A stretch of 64,000 nucleotides of DNA. It comes from Deltaproteobacteria bacterium (lineage in GTDB: Bacteria; Myxococcota; Kuafuiibacteriia; Kuafuiibacteriales; Kuafuiibacteriaceae). Every line of letters starts with the position of its first letter. Within the stretch, counting starts at the first letter, position 1. The translations under genes were made by a program, and so were the position numbers. Below are positions 26,286-34,034 of this stretch, one piece after another. The DNA lies in NCBI GenBank assembly GCA_011526105.1, contig WYAZ01000128.1, positions 62,001 to 126,000 on the forward strand, given 5' to 3'. Under the pieces are notes generated by a model. It was not told the DNA's origin. It saw only the letters and a program-made list of their open reading frames with translations, and searched no databases.

Positions 26286-27107
26286 ATGAACGAACCCCTG
26301 CTCCACTACGAGTCGGTCGGCCCCGACGCCGCGAAGAAGGTGGGGCTGGTTCTGCACGGCATCATGGGTTCCGGCCGGAACTTCCGTGGTTTTGCGCGGA
26401 AGCTCGCCGAGGCCTCGCAAGATTCGCGCTTCATCCTGGTCGATCTGCGTCATCACGGAGCGTCCTTCCATCCTCCGGGTCCGCACCCGCTCGAGGCGGT
26501 GGCGGAGGACGTCTTCCGACTCGCGGATTCACTCGGCATCACCCGCGCCGCACTGCTGGGACACTCCTTCGGCGGCAAGGTAGCGATGGTCATGGCGCGC
26601 GAACGGCCCGGGCGGTGCGCCGCGCTCTTCGTCTTGGACTCGAACCCGGGCTATCAGCACGTCGTGCTCGAGGACCCCAAAGACCACGAGGTGCTTCGGG
26701 TGCTCGACTACCTGCGCCGCCACCCCGGGCCGTTTCCCAACAAGCAACAGGCCGCTTGGGTCCTCATGCAGGATGGCCTACCAGAGCGCATCGCGCGTTG
26801 GATCGTGCTGAACCTCGAAGCGCGCGGGACGGAATACGTCTGGCGGCTCGAACCGGAGGCCATCCGGCAGATGCTCGGCGCCTACTTCGAAGCCAACCTG
26901 TGGCCCGTGCTCGAGTCCAAGACCGAGTTCCCCAAACACGTCGTCATTGGCGGCCAGAGCGATCGTCACAGCACCGGCAACCTAGAGCGCCTCCGGAGCG
27001 GCGCCGCGGCCGGGACCATCGAGCTCCACGTGCTCGAGAAGGCCGGTCATTGGCTACACGTCGACGACCCCGAGGGTCTGCTCGAAATCCTGGCCCCGCG
27101 GATCTGA
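26286..27107 (+). CDS. alpha/beta hydrolase (YbfF/ABHD11-like)
   Basis: This 273-residue alpha/beta hydrolase has the oxyanion segment HGIMGSGRNF near residues 24-33, the nucleophile elbow GHSFGGK at ~95-101, DLRHHGAS at ~57-64 and the catalytic His in KAGHWLHVDDP at ~252. It is similar to YbfF/ABHD11 esterases; the substrate is unknown. The 3' end overlaps the convergent dusA gene by 54 bases, an unusually long overlap. Confidence 0.88.
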   Translation: MNEPLLHYESVGPDAAKKVGLVLHGIMGSGRNFRGFARKLAEASQDSRFILVDLRHHGASFHPPGPHPLEAVAEDVFRLADSLGITRAALLGHSFGGKVAMVMARERPGRCAALFVLDSNPGYQHVVLEDPKDHEVLRVLDYLRRHPGPFPNKQQAAWVLMQDGLPERIARWIVLNLEARGTEYVWRLEPEAIRQMLGAYFEANLWPVLESKTEFPKHVVIGGQSDRHSTGNLERLRSGAAAGTIELHVLEKAGHWLHVDDPEGLLEILAPRI

Positions 27108-28133
27108 AGCCAAAGAGACCTCCGAGGACTCGGCGCGGTCTAGGGCCTCGAGCAGCACGCGAGAGTCCGCGCCTTCGTGCGGCGCGTTTTCGCTGATGTA
27201 TCGCTTCCATGCACGCGTGCCGCGCACCCCACCAAACAGCGGCAACATGTGCCTGGACACCGCGTGCAACCGGCCCCCGGCTCGCACCCAAGCGTCGGCG
27301 TAGTCGCACATCGCGAGCACGATGTCGCGTCGCGAAGGCGACGGCGCGGCAGACCCAAAGAACCCCTGGTCCACGGAGGCGAACATATACGGATTCTCGT
27401 AGGCGGCGCGCCCGATCATCACCGCGTCCACACGCTCGAGGTGCAAACGTGCTTCGCGCCACGATACGACCCCGCCGTTGAGCTCGATGACGAGTGAGGG
27501 GCGCTCCGCCTTCAAGCGATACACGTCCTCGTAGCGCAGCGGAGGTACGGTCCGGTTCTCCTTGGGAGACAGTCCCGAGAGCCACGCCTTTCGCGCGTGC
27601 ACGGAGAAGCGCTCGGCGCCGGCAGCGGCCACGGTGTCCACGAAGCGGAGCATGTCCTCGTAGCGGTCGAGCTCGTCCACGCCGACTCTGTGCTTCACCG
27701 TCACCGGGATACGGACGACGTTCTTCATCGCGGCCACACACTCCGCGACGAGCTCGGGGGTCTTCATCAGGCAGGCACCGAAGTTCCCGCGCTGCACACG
27801 GTCGCTCGGACAACCCACGTTGAGGTTGAGCTCGTCGTAGCCCCAATCCTCCGCGATGCGCGCGCACTCCGCGAGAGCTTCGGGTTCGTCGCCACCGAGC
27901 TGCAGGGCCACCGGATGCTCCACCGGGTCGTAGTCGAGCAGGCGCTTGCGATCACCGTGAATGATCGCGCCGGTCGTGATCATCTCGCTGTAGAGCAAGG
28001 CCTTCTTGCTCATCGTCCGCATGAAATAGCGAAAGTGGCGGTCCGTCCGGTCCATCATAGGCGCGACGGAGATATGGGGAACGGGCGAAGCCAAAGGGGC
28101 ACCCAAGCTCCGGGCTGGGCCGGAACTTGTCAA
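27054..28133 (-). CDS. dusA: tRNA-dihydrouridine synthase, DusA type
   Basis: FMN enzyme that reduces specific uridines of tRNA D-loops. It is 359 residues from the TTG at 28133. Motifs are VAPMMDRTDRHFRYF (~23-37), the catalytic Cys in NVGCPSDRVQRGNFGACLMK (Cys near 121), KHRVGVDE (~147) and ELNGGV / MIGRAAYENPYMF (~215-250). These features, especially GxFGACLM and TDRHxRYF, are DusA-specific. The start codon is uncertain: TTG 28133 overlaps the upstream stop as TTGA, while the first in-frame ATG is only just before MDRTDRHF. It is co-transcribed with the dehydrogenase upstream. Confidence 0.92.
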   Translation of the reverse strand: MTSSGPARSLGAPLASPVPHISVAPMMDRTDRHFRYFMRTMSKKALLYSEMITTGAIIHGDRKRLLDYDPVEHPVALQLGGDEPEALAECARIAEDWGYDELNLNVGCPSDRVQRGNFGACLMKTPELVAECVAAMKNVVRIPVTVKHRVGVDELDRYEDMLRFVDTVAAAGAERFSVHARKAWLSGLSPKENRTVPPLRYEDVYRLKAERPSLVIELNGGVVSWREARLHLERVDAVMIGRAAYENPYMFASVDQGFFGSAAPSPSRRDIVLAMCDYADAWVRAGGRLHAVSRHMLPLFGGVRGTRAWKRYISENAPHEGADSRVLLEALDRAESSEVSLASDPRGQDFEQTLGVVDV

Positions 28134-29158
28134 CCGGCGGTGACGTAGCGGGCCCTCACGTTGGGCACCAGATACTCATCGAAGGTCCGCGCGAGATCGT
28201 ACTCGGGACGAAATCCCCAGTCGCGCCGAGCTGCTTCGTCGTCGATATCGATCGGCCAAGAGTCCACGATCGCCTGTCGCCTCAGGTCGGGGACAAAGTC
28301 GATCTCGGCGCCCGGGAAGGCCTTCTCGACCAGGTCCCTGAACTCCCCCGCGCTCGGGTTGTAGGCGGCGATGTTGTAGACGTCTCGAGTGAGCGCGGCG
28401 CGCGGTGCCCGCATGAGCCCGAGTAGCGCCGCGATGGCGTCGGGCATCGCCATGAACGAGATCCGCGTATCTTCGCGCACAAAGCAGGCATAGGGCTGAC
28501 CTTGCGCGGCGTGGTGTACCATCTCGGGCCCGTAGTCGCTGGTCCCCCCGTGAGGCACCGTGAAGGCGGAGAGCAGGCCCGGAAAACGAATGGAGCGAAA
28601 GTCCACGCCTCGCTTCTCGACCTCGACCGCGAGCTGCCGATAGTGGTGAGCGTAGTAGCGACCGAGGTGCTCGCAGTACAGCTTGTTGCATCCGTACATG
28701 GTCGTGGGGTTGTTGTGCTGCGCCTCGGTCACCCGGCCCGCCTGGTTCTTGGCGTGTAGGCTCGGGAATCCGTAGATCGCGATGGAGCTTGGAAAGAGGA
28801 ACTTCACGTCCTGGCCGTGCCAACGCGACTGCTCCACCGCGAGCTTGAGCAGGTTCAGGGTCCCGGTGACGTTCACCTCGTGGGCGGTCTCGGGGGTGAA
28901 CTCGGCGCGGGTCGAGAGCAGGGCCGCAAGGTGGAAGATCGCGTGGATCTCGAACTCGCTGACCAGCCGCTCGAGGAGACGCTGGTCGAGGATGTCACCG
29001 ACGATGGTGGCCGCGCACTGGGCCGCCATGCCCGGATCCAGCTCCTTGATGTCGAGGGCGAGGACGTCAAACTCGGGGGTGCCGGCCAACTGGGTGATGA
29101 GGCCGTGGCCCATCTCCCCGTTCGCACCCGTAACCAAAACGACCGGTCTGCGCCTCAC
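28130..29158 (-). CDS. tdh: L-threonine 3-dehydrogenase of the SDR/epimerase type
   Basis: This 342-residue NAD-dependent enzyme is of the epimerase fold. TGANGEMG at ~10-17, the catalytic tyrosine in TMYGCNKLYCEHLG near 145, then the substrate-side signature SIRFPGLLSA ... GGTSDYGPEMVHHA and RRQAIVDSWPIDIDDEAARR plus DWGFRPEYDL near 290-325. This signature is typical of SDR-type threonine dehydrogenases (as in archaea, Flavobacterium and vertebrates), which give 2-amino-3-ketobutyrate. No kbl (2-amino-3-ketobutyrate ligase) gene is in the window. UDP-sugar epimerase is a less likely alternative. Confidence 0.82.
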   Translation of the reverse strand: MRRRPVVLVTGANGEMGHGLITQLAGTPEFDVLALDIKELDPGMAAQCAATIVGDILDQRLLERLVSEFEIHAIFHLAALLSTRAEFTPETAHEVNVTGTLNLLKLAVEQSRWHGQDVKFLFPSSIAIYGFPSLHAKNQAGRVTEAQHNNPTTMYGCNKLYCEHLGRYYAHHYRQLAVEVEKRGVDFRSIRFPGLLSAFTVPHGGTSDYGPEMVHHAAQGQPYACFVREDTRISFMAMPDAIAALLGLMRAPRAALTRDVYNIAAYNPSAGEFRDLVEKAFPGAEIDFVPDLRRQAIVDSWPIDIDDEAARRDWGFRPEYDLARTFDEYLVPNVRARYVTAG

Positions 29159-29168
29159 GGGGCCGCCT

Positions 29169-29238
29169 CATCCTGCGTTTTCCCGGAGGATGCAAGGGGG
29201 ATCGCGGCTGTCTGGTTTCACCGCTCCGGAGGGGTGAA
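29169..29238. promoter_or_regulatory. two adjacent inverted repeats in a divergent intergenic region
   Basis: Between the tdh-like gene and the DUF2062 gene there is CATCCT at 29169-29174 paired with AGGATG at 29187-29192 (12-base spacer). A nearly perfect palindrome follows at 29217-29238 (TTCACC, G, CTCCGGAG, G, GGTGAA; one internal mismatch). They could be operators or 5'-UTR hairpins. I could not match them to a known riboswitch. Confidence 0.4.
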
Positions 29239-29294
29239 GGCGCGCATAAACTTCCGGTGACGCGCACTCCTTCTCGCGAGTAGGCTACCGAACG

Positions 29295-29858
29295 GTGACC
29301 GTGTCCGAGCAGGCGCCCATGAGCACGACCGCGCTCGCGGAGAAGCGGCGCCCGCTCCTGCAGCGAGCGAAGGAAGGCCTCGTCTACTACGTCCTCGGCG
29401 TACAAGACACGCCGCATCACATCGCGCTCGGCGTGCTCCTCGGATTCGTCGTCGGCATGACGCCCACGCTCGGCGTCCAGCTCATCATCTACGTGACCTT
29501 GGCGGCGATCCTGAGGGCGAACAAGATCTCGGGTATCCTGCCGGTCTTCATCTCCAACCCGGTCACCGCGGTGCCTTTGTACTACTTCAACTGGTGGGTC
29601 GGAAACTTGGCGGTCGGCGGCGACAATGAGACCGCCGAGTTCGCGCGCCTGGCGATCGACCGCGTCACCCACTGGGAAGGCTCTTGGTGGTCGCTCGTCT
29701 CGAAGATCTTCTCCCCCACGACCTGGCCACAGATCTGGCGGCTCGTGGTCGAGCTCTGGATCGGCAGCCTGATCGTGGGTGGGGTGCTCGGCGTGTCGTT
29801 CTACTTCGTCACGCTCGAAGCAGTCATTCTCTACCGGAAGAAGACTGCGGCTCCCTGA
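29295..29858 (+). CDS. DUF2062 membrane protein
   Basis: This 187-residue protein has three predicted membrane helices. The DUF2062 core is clear: HHIALGVLLGFVVGMTPTLG followed by VQLIIYVTLAAILRANKISG and FISNPVTAVPLYYFNWWVG. The family is uncharacterised, often found near polysaccharide or lipid genes. The start is a GTG at 29295; an ATG at 29319 is an alternative. Confidence 0.8.
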   Translation: MTVSEQAPMSTTALAEKRRPLLQRAKEGLVYYVLGVQDTPHHIALGVLLGFVVGMTPTLGVQLIIYVTLAAILRANKISGILPVFISNPVTAVPLYYFNWWVGNLAVGGDNETAEFARLAIDRVTHWEGSWWSLVSKIFSPTTWPQIWRLVVELWIGSLIVGGVLGVSFYFVTLEAVILYRKKTAAP

Positions 29859-29860
29859 GT

Positions 29861-30235
29861 TCAGCGAGCCACGCGCCCGAAGGGGGCCAGCGCCAGCACC
29901 GCGAGCTTCAGGTGCTGAATGGCAAACGGAATGCCGATGATGGTGACCGCGAGTCCGAGGCCAAGGCCGATGTGCGAGATGAAGATCCAGATGCCGGCCA
30001 CGACGATCCACAGGATGTTCAAGATGGTGCCCAGGGTTCCGGTGGCGAAGCCCTGTTTGAGGTCTTCGATGTCTTTTCCGAAGGGCAACAGCGCGAGCCC
30101 GGCGATCTTGAAGCACTGAAGACCGAACGGAATGCCCACCACAGTCAGGCAGAGCAGGAGCCCGCCGAGCATGTACTGAAGCCAGATGAAGAAGCCGCCG
30201 GTGATGACCCAGAGAACGTTGAGAATCAAACGCAT
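29861..30235 (-). CDS. yccF: YccF-domain inner membrane protein
   Basis: This 124-residue protein consists of two YccF (DUF307) repeats, each with one to two helices and the Gly-Ile-Pro motif: VVGIPFGLQCFKIAGLALLP near residues 31-50 and IIGIPFAIQHLKLAVLALAP near 101-120. The family function is unknown. It is convergent with the DUF2062 gene, with a 2-base gap between stops. Confidence 0.88.
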   Translation of the reverse strand: MRLILNVLWVITGGFFIWLQYMLGGLLLCLTVVGIPFGLQCFKIAGLALLPFGKDIEDLKQGFATGTLGTILNILWIVVAGIWIFISHIGLGLGLAVTIIGIPFAIQHLKLAVLALAPFGRVAR

Positions 30236-30402
30236 CGGCTACCTTCCTCCAGTCCTGGGCTCGTCCCGCGCCCCATCGGTTCGATCCGCCGCCATGCCTC
30301 CTCCGTACCTCCGATCAGCGCCCGCGGGAACGCCCCCCGAGAGGAAGTTCCGGCTTGCACCCCCCGCCCTTCTGGTTATGCTGCCTCTTTCACGAGGTCC
30401 CC

Positions 30403-31329
30403 ATGTCGAACAGCCAAGAACGCATCCGTCAAATGGTCGAAAAGCACCCGGTGCTCCTTTTCATGAAGGGCAGTCGCCGAATGCCGCAGTGCGGCTTCTC
30501 CGCCACCGTCGTGGGCATCTTGGATCAGTACGTCGACGACTACGAGACCGTGAACGTGCTGATGGATCAAGAGATCCGCGAGGGCGTCAAGGCCTTCGCG
30601 AACTGGCCGACGATTCCGCAGCTATACGTCAAGGGCGAGTTCGTCGGCGGTTGTGACATCGTCAAAGACCTCGACGGCTCCGGTGAGCTCGCTAGGCTTC
30701 TGGGCGCCCCCGCGAGCGCAGAGGTCAAAGAGCCCAAGGTGCAGTTCAGCGAGCGCGCCGCGGCCGCCCTCCGAGAGGCGATGAAGACCGAGGCGGCCCC
30801 GGGCCAAGCGCTGCGCATCGAGATCGATCCCTCGTGGCAGTACGGCATGTTCTTCGACGCTCCGAGCGCCAAAGACCTCCGCCTCGAGGTCGCAGGCATC
30901 CAGGTGATCATGGACCGCCCCACCGCCAAGAAGGCCGACGGTCTCTCCATCGACTTCACGTCCGGTCCGACCGGTGAAGGCTTCAAGATCGAGAACCCAA
31001 ACGAACCCCCGAAGGTGCAGGCGTTGGCAGCGGAGGCGCTCAAAGAGATGCTCGACGCAAAGGAGTCGCTCGCCCTCATCGATGTGCGAACGGATGAGGA
31101 GATCGCGGCCGCCAAGATCGTGGGCTCGAGGAAGCTCGATGCCGCGTACGCGGCGGAGCTGAAGGCGCTCCCCAAAGACCACAAGCTCGTGTTCTACTGC
31201 CGCTCGGGGCAGCGCAGCCGCGCCGCGGCCGAAGAGTTCCTCGGCGCCGGCTTCACGAAGATCTGGAACTTGAGCGGCGGGATCCAGGCTTGGGCCGAGC
31301 GCGTAGACCCCACCTTGACGCCTCGCTGA
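30403..31329 (+). CDS. Grx4-type glutaredoxin / A-type-like / rhodanese triple fusion
   Basis: This 308-residue protein has three domains. Residues ~1-105 are a monothiol glutaredoxin with C-G-F-S (PQCGFSATV at ~28-36) and WPTIPQLYVKGEFVGGCDIV, the fold that binds Fe-S clusters with glutathione. Residues ~110-205 resemble IscA/ErpA A-type carriers (VQFSERAAAALREAM, LRIEIDPSWQYGMFFD, GLSIDFTSGPTGEGFKIENP), but the three cluster-binding Cys positions are W, Y or E/N. Residues ~210-305 are a rhodanese with active-site Cys in FYCRSGQRSRAA. It is likely involved in Fe-S or sulfur handling (inference). The start at 30403 has GAGG about 6 bases upstream. Confidence 0.86.
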   Translation: MSNSQERIRQMVEKHPVLLFMKGSRRMPQCGFSATVVGILDQYVDDYETVNVLMDQEIREGVKAFANWPTIPQLYVKGEFVGGCDIVKDLDGSGELARLLGAPASAEVKEPKVQFSERAAAALREAMKTEAAPGQALRIEIDPSWQYGMFFDAPSAKDLRLEVAGIQVIMDRPTAKKADGLSIDFTSGPTGEGFKIENPNEPPKVQALAAEALKEMLDAKESLALIDVRTDEEIAAAKIVGSRKLDAAYAAELKALPKDHKLVFYCRSGQRSRAAAEEFLGAGFTKIWNLSGGIQAWAERVDPTLTPR

Positions 31330-31381
31330 AAGCGGGACCGAGAGGGTTGTTCGTCGGCGCGCCGCCCTGTAGGTTCGCCGC

Positions 31382-32068
31382 GTGAAGACCGTTCCCTTTG
31401 CCTGCCTCCTCGCCTTGTGTGCCTGCGGCGACTCGACCTCAGCCGGGGACGACGCCGGAACGAAGCCGGGCGACTGCCCCGCTCCGTCGGCGGAGACCAC
31501 GTTCTTCGTGACCGACGAAGGGAACGGATCGAACGGAGGCAACTTCGGCGGCCTGGACGGCGCGGACAACTTCTGCCTCGCCGCCGCCATGCGCGCTGGT
31601 CTGGGCCCAAAGGGCTGGCGCGCGTACCTCAGCACCGGCTCCGTGCACGCCAAAGACCGAATTGGCGACGGACCATGGAAGAACAGCCGCGGCGAGAGCG
31701 TCGGCGACAACACGAGCATCCATGCCGCCGGCATCGCGAAGTCGCTCATCTTGAGTGAATGCCAAAGGCCCATCACCTACAGCGCCTCGGATCCTGGCGG
31801 ACGCGGCGCCCACGACATCATGACCGGCACCGGACCGCAGGGTGAGTTGCAGAGGCAGTTCGACCAAAACGGCCTTCCGAATGGCGACCCCGCTACGTGC
31901 GCCGAGTGGACCTCGAACGCATCCACCGAGGTCGCTTGGGTGGGTCACAGCGACTGGGACGGCCCCGACGACGGCTGGAACACCGCCCACATGACGCAGG
32001 GCTGTAGCCCATCTGCGCTCGCCGCCACCGGAGCCAACGGCCGCCTCTACTGCTTCGCTACGGACTGA
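31382..32068 (+). CDS. lipoprotein, paralogue A of a tandem pair
   Basis: This 228-residue protein has a lipobox (MKTVPFACLLALCAC), a short acidic linker, then a compact domain with conserved Cys, Trp and Asp/Gly motifs: NFGGLDGADNFC, GWRAYLST, DRIGDGPW, HDIMTG, CAEWTSN and GHSDWDGPDDGWN, ending in GRLYCFATD. The GGxxGADxxC and W-x-A-Y-L-S signature recalls DUF1554-like or endostatin/C-type-lectin-like surface domains; that comparison is from memory. The GHSDWDGPDDGWN loop could bind calcium. The start codon is GTG at 31382. Confidence 0.7.
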   Translation: MKTVPFACLLALCACGDSTSAGDDAGTKPGDCPAPSAETTFFVTDEGNGSNGGNFGGLDGADNFCLAAAMRAGLGPKGWRAYLSTGSVHAKDRIGDGPWKNSRGESVGDNTSIHAAGIAKSLILSECQRPITYSASDPGGRGAHDIMTGTGPQGELQRQFDQNGLPNGDPATCAEWTSNASTEVAWVGHSDWDGPDDGWNTAHMTQGCSPSALAATGANGRLYCFATD

Positions 32069-32083
32069 GCGCGGAGAACGATC

Positions 32084-32947
32084 ATGAACAGCACATCTCT
32101 CCTTCGCGCTTCTCTCCTCCCCGCCCTCCTCCTCGCCGCCGCCTGCGGCGAAAAGGGCGTCCTCCCGGACGTCGGCGCGGCGGCGGACACCGGACCCGGC
32201 GCGGACGCCGAAGAGCCTCGAGATCTGGGGCCGCCGCCCGATCTGGGCTTCGATGACGCGGGCCAACCCATCTTCCCGGACGCCGAGGAGCCGGTAGATC
32301 TCGGCCCGCCCCCGGACGCCGGTCCTCCGCCCACCTGCGGCACCCCGGCCAACGCGGCCATGAGCTTCTTCGTCACCGAGCAAGGCAACTTGTCCGGTAA
32401 CTTTGGCGGCCTCGGCGGCGCGGACGCGCGTTGCACCACGATGGCGGTCGCGGCCGGGGTCGCAGGAAAGACCTGGCGCGCGTACTTGTCGGCGGAGAAC
32501 GACGCGACCTTCGGGCGCGTAGACGCGAAGGACCGCATCGGAGACGGTCCCTTCACGAACTACGCGGGCACCTCCATCGGCACCAACACGAGCATCCACG
32601 CCGATGGAATCGTGAGCACCCTCATCTTGACCGAATGCGGGCGCACCGTCGTCTTCAACGCCGACGACCGCGAAGGTGATCCGGGCGCGCACGATATCTT
32701 CACCGGCAGCAAGCCCGACGGCACGCTCGATCGCCTCCCAGACAGCAACGGCCTCCCCAACGGCCCGGGCGCCACGTGCCGCGACTGGACCTCGGCTTCA
32801 CCCGACGACAAGGCGATGATCGGGCACAGCGACTGGAACGGCCCCGACGACGGCTGGAACTTCGGCCACTACACCATCGGTTGCTCCGAAGACACGCTCA
32901 GGCCGACCGGCGCCAACGGGCGCATCTACTGCTTCGCGATCGACTGA
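32084..32947 (+). CDS. lipoprotein, paralogue B of a tandem pair
   Basis: This 287-residue protein has a lipobox (LLPALLLAAAC), then a ~70-residue Pro/Asp/Ala-rich spacer (repeated D-x-G-P-P-P-D) and the same domain as its upstream neighbour: NFGGLGGADARC, WRAYLSAEND, DRIGDGPF, NTSIHADGI, HDIFTGS, CRDWTSA and GHSDWNGPDDGWN, ending GRIYCFAID. It is roughly half identical to paralogue A over ~190 residues and lies 15 bases downstream, so it is a local tandem duplication in one operon. Confidence 0.72.
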   Translation: MNSTSLLRASLLPALLLAAACGEKGVLPDVGAAADTGPGADAEEPRDLGPPPDLGFDDAGQPIFPDAEEPVDLGPPPDAGPPPTCGTPANAAMSFFVTEQGNLSGNFGGLGGADARCTTMAVAAGVAGKTWRAYLSAENDATFGRVDAKDRIGDGPFTNYAGTSIGTNTSIHADGIVSTLILTECGRTVVFNADDREGDPGAHDIFTGSKPDGTLDRLPDSNGLPNGPGATCRDWTSASPDDKAMIGHSDWNGPDDGWNFGHYTIGCSEDTLRPTGANGRIYCFAID

Positions 32948-32954
32948 GATTGAA

Positions 32955-34034
32955 TCAGTCCCCCAGAAGCCGGTGCACGAGTTCGAGCACGCGCTCGCTC
33001 CGAGGCCGAAAGGCCTTTCGAAAGTACGGCAGGAAGTCCACGTAGACCCCCTGATAGCCGGCCTTGAATCGCCACACGCCGTAGTTGGGGTGTCCGGGGA
33101 TGGGCTTGGGCCCCTCCGCCCCTCCGAGGTTGTAGTAGCGTTTGCCGAGCGCGCGCATGCGCCGCATCGCTTCGAGCTGAAGGATGTGACCGGCCGGTGG
33201 TACGGCGCGGGTCACGCTGTCGCTCGTTCGTGTGCCGAGCATGTACTCTGGCACCCCCAGCACATCGAGCACCAAGAGGTTGGCGAGCACGCCATCGTAG
33301 CTCGCGGTCAGCACCATGACCCGTCCGTCCGCGAGCAGCGGCTCGAGGCCGTCGACCACGTGGCCCCGGGGATAGAGCGGCGCGCCCTTGCGGTCCACGG
33401 TCTCGAGGTAGTGCTGATAAAAGACCTCGAGGATCCTCGGGTCCTTCGAGACCTCGAGCTGAACCTTCGCCTTCTCCGCCTGTTTGATCTTGCGTTTGAT
33501 CTCTTGCTTGAACGACCCGATCAACTCGTCGTCGTTGCGCTGAATATCGACGAAGAAGGTGTGATCCTGAGCTTTGAGCATCCGGTAGCCGAACTGCTCG
33601 AAGGCCTTCCAGAACTCGATCTGATACTCGAAGCCCGGCACCGGCTCATTGGCCGGCACGTGAAGCCGGAACTCGAGCTCGAGCAGGCCGCGAGCGCGGG
33701 CCTCGCGCTCGATGTGCTCGAGCAAGGACGTAAGCATGGCGCCCGCGTGCGCGGGGTCGAGGAGGACCAAAGGGACCCGTGCCACCGCCACCGGGAGTGG
33801 TCCTGGGGCCCTGCGCTCCGTCAAGAGCAGGCCACCCTGGAGCTTGCCGTCTACGAAGGCGCCGATCGGACGCGGCACCCAGCCGGCTTGCTCTTCCCAC
33901 GCGGGGACGATCGAACGCGCGACCTCGTGCTCGGAGAGGAGCGCCACCCAGGCGGGGTCGGAGGGCCCAGACAGGGACCGAACCTCGAAGCGAGGCGCGG
34001 CCACGACATCGGGTGAAGCGGTGGCTTCACTCAC
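32955..34034 (-). CDS. FemAB-like GNAT-fold aminoacyl/acyltransferase
   Basis: This 359-residue protein of the FemAB/peptidoglycan-bridge or LPS-associated 'PEP-CTERM/XrtA FemAB-like' type has a double-GNAT layout. Characteristic segments are FVDIQRNDDELIGSFKQEIK followed by RKIKQAEKAKVQLEV at ~165-200 (the charged coiled region of FemAB proteins), AGHILQLEAMRRM and KRYYNLGGAEGP near 290-320, and GVWRFKAGYQGVYVDFL. The GTG at 34034 overlaps the upstream glycosyltransferase stop as GTGA and has AAGGAAGGG upstream. It probably modifies a cell-envelope polymer. Confidence 0.78.
   Translation of the reverse strand: MSEATASPDVVAAPRFEVRSLSGPSDPAWVALLSEHEVARSIVPAWEEQAGWVPRPIGAFVDGKLQGGLLLTERRAPGPLPVAVARVPLVLLDPAHAGAMLTSLLEHIEREARARGLLELEFRLHVPANEPVPGFEYQIEFWKAFEQFGYRMLKAQDHTFFVDIQRNDDELIGSFKQEIKRKIKQAEKAKVQLEVSKDPRILEVFYQHYLETVDRKGAPLYPRGHVVDGLEPLLADGRVMVLTASYDGVLANLLVLDVLGVPEYMLGTRTSDSVTRAVPPAGHILQLEAMRRMRALGKRYYNLGGAEGPKPIPGHPNYGVWRFKAGYQGVYVDFLPYFRKAFRPRSERVLELVHRLLGD

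Noticed and set aside
29169-29238. Glycine riboswitch upstream of the threonine dehydrogenase gene
   Set aside because: Glycine would make sense, but the conserved GGAGAG/CACCGAAGG core motifs are not present; only simple inverted repeats are.
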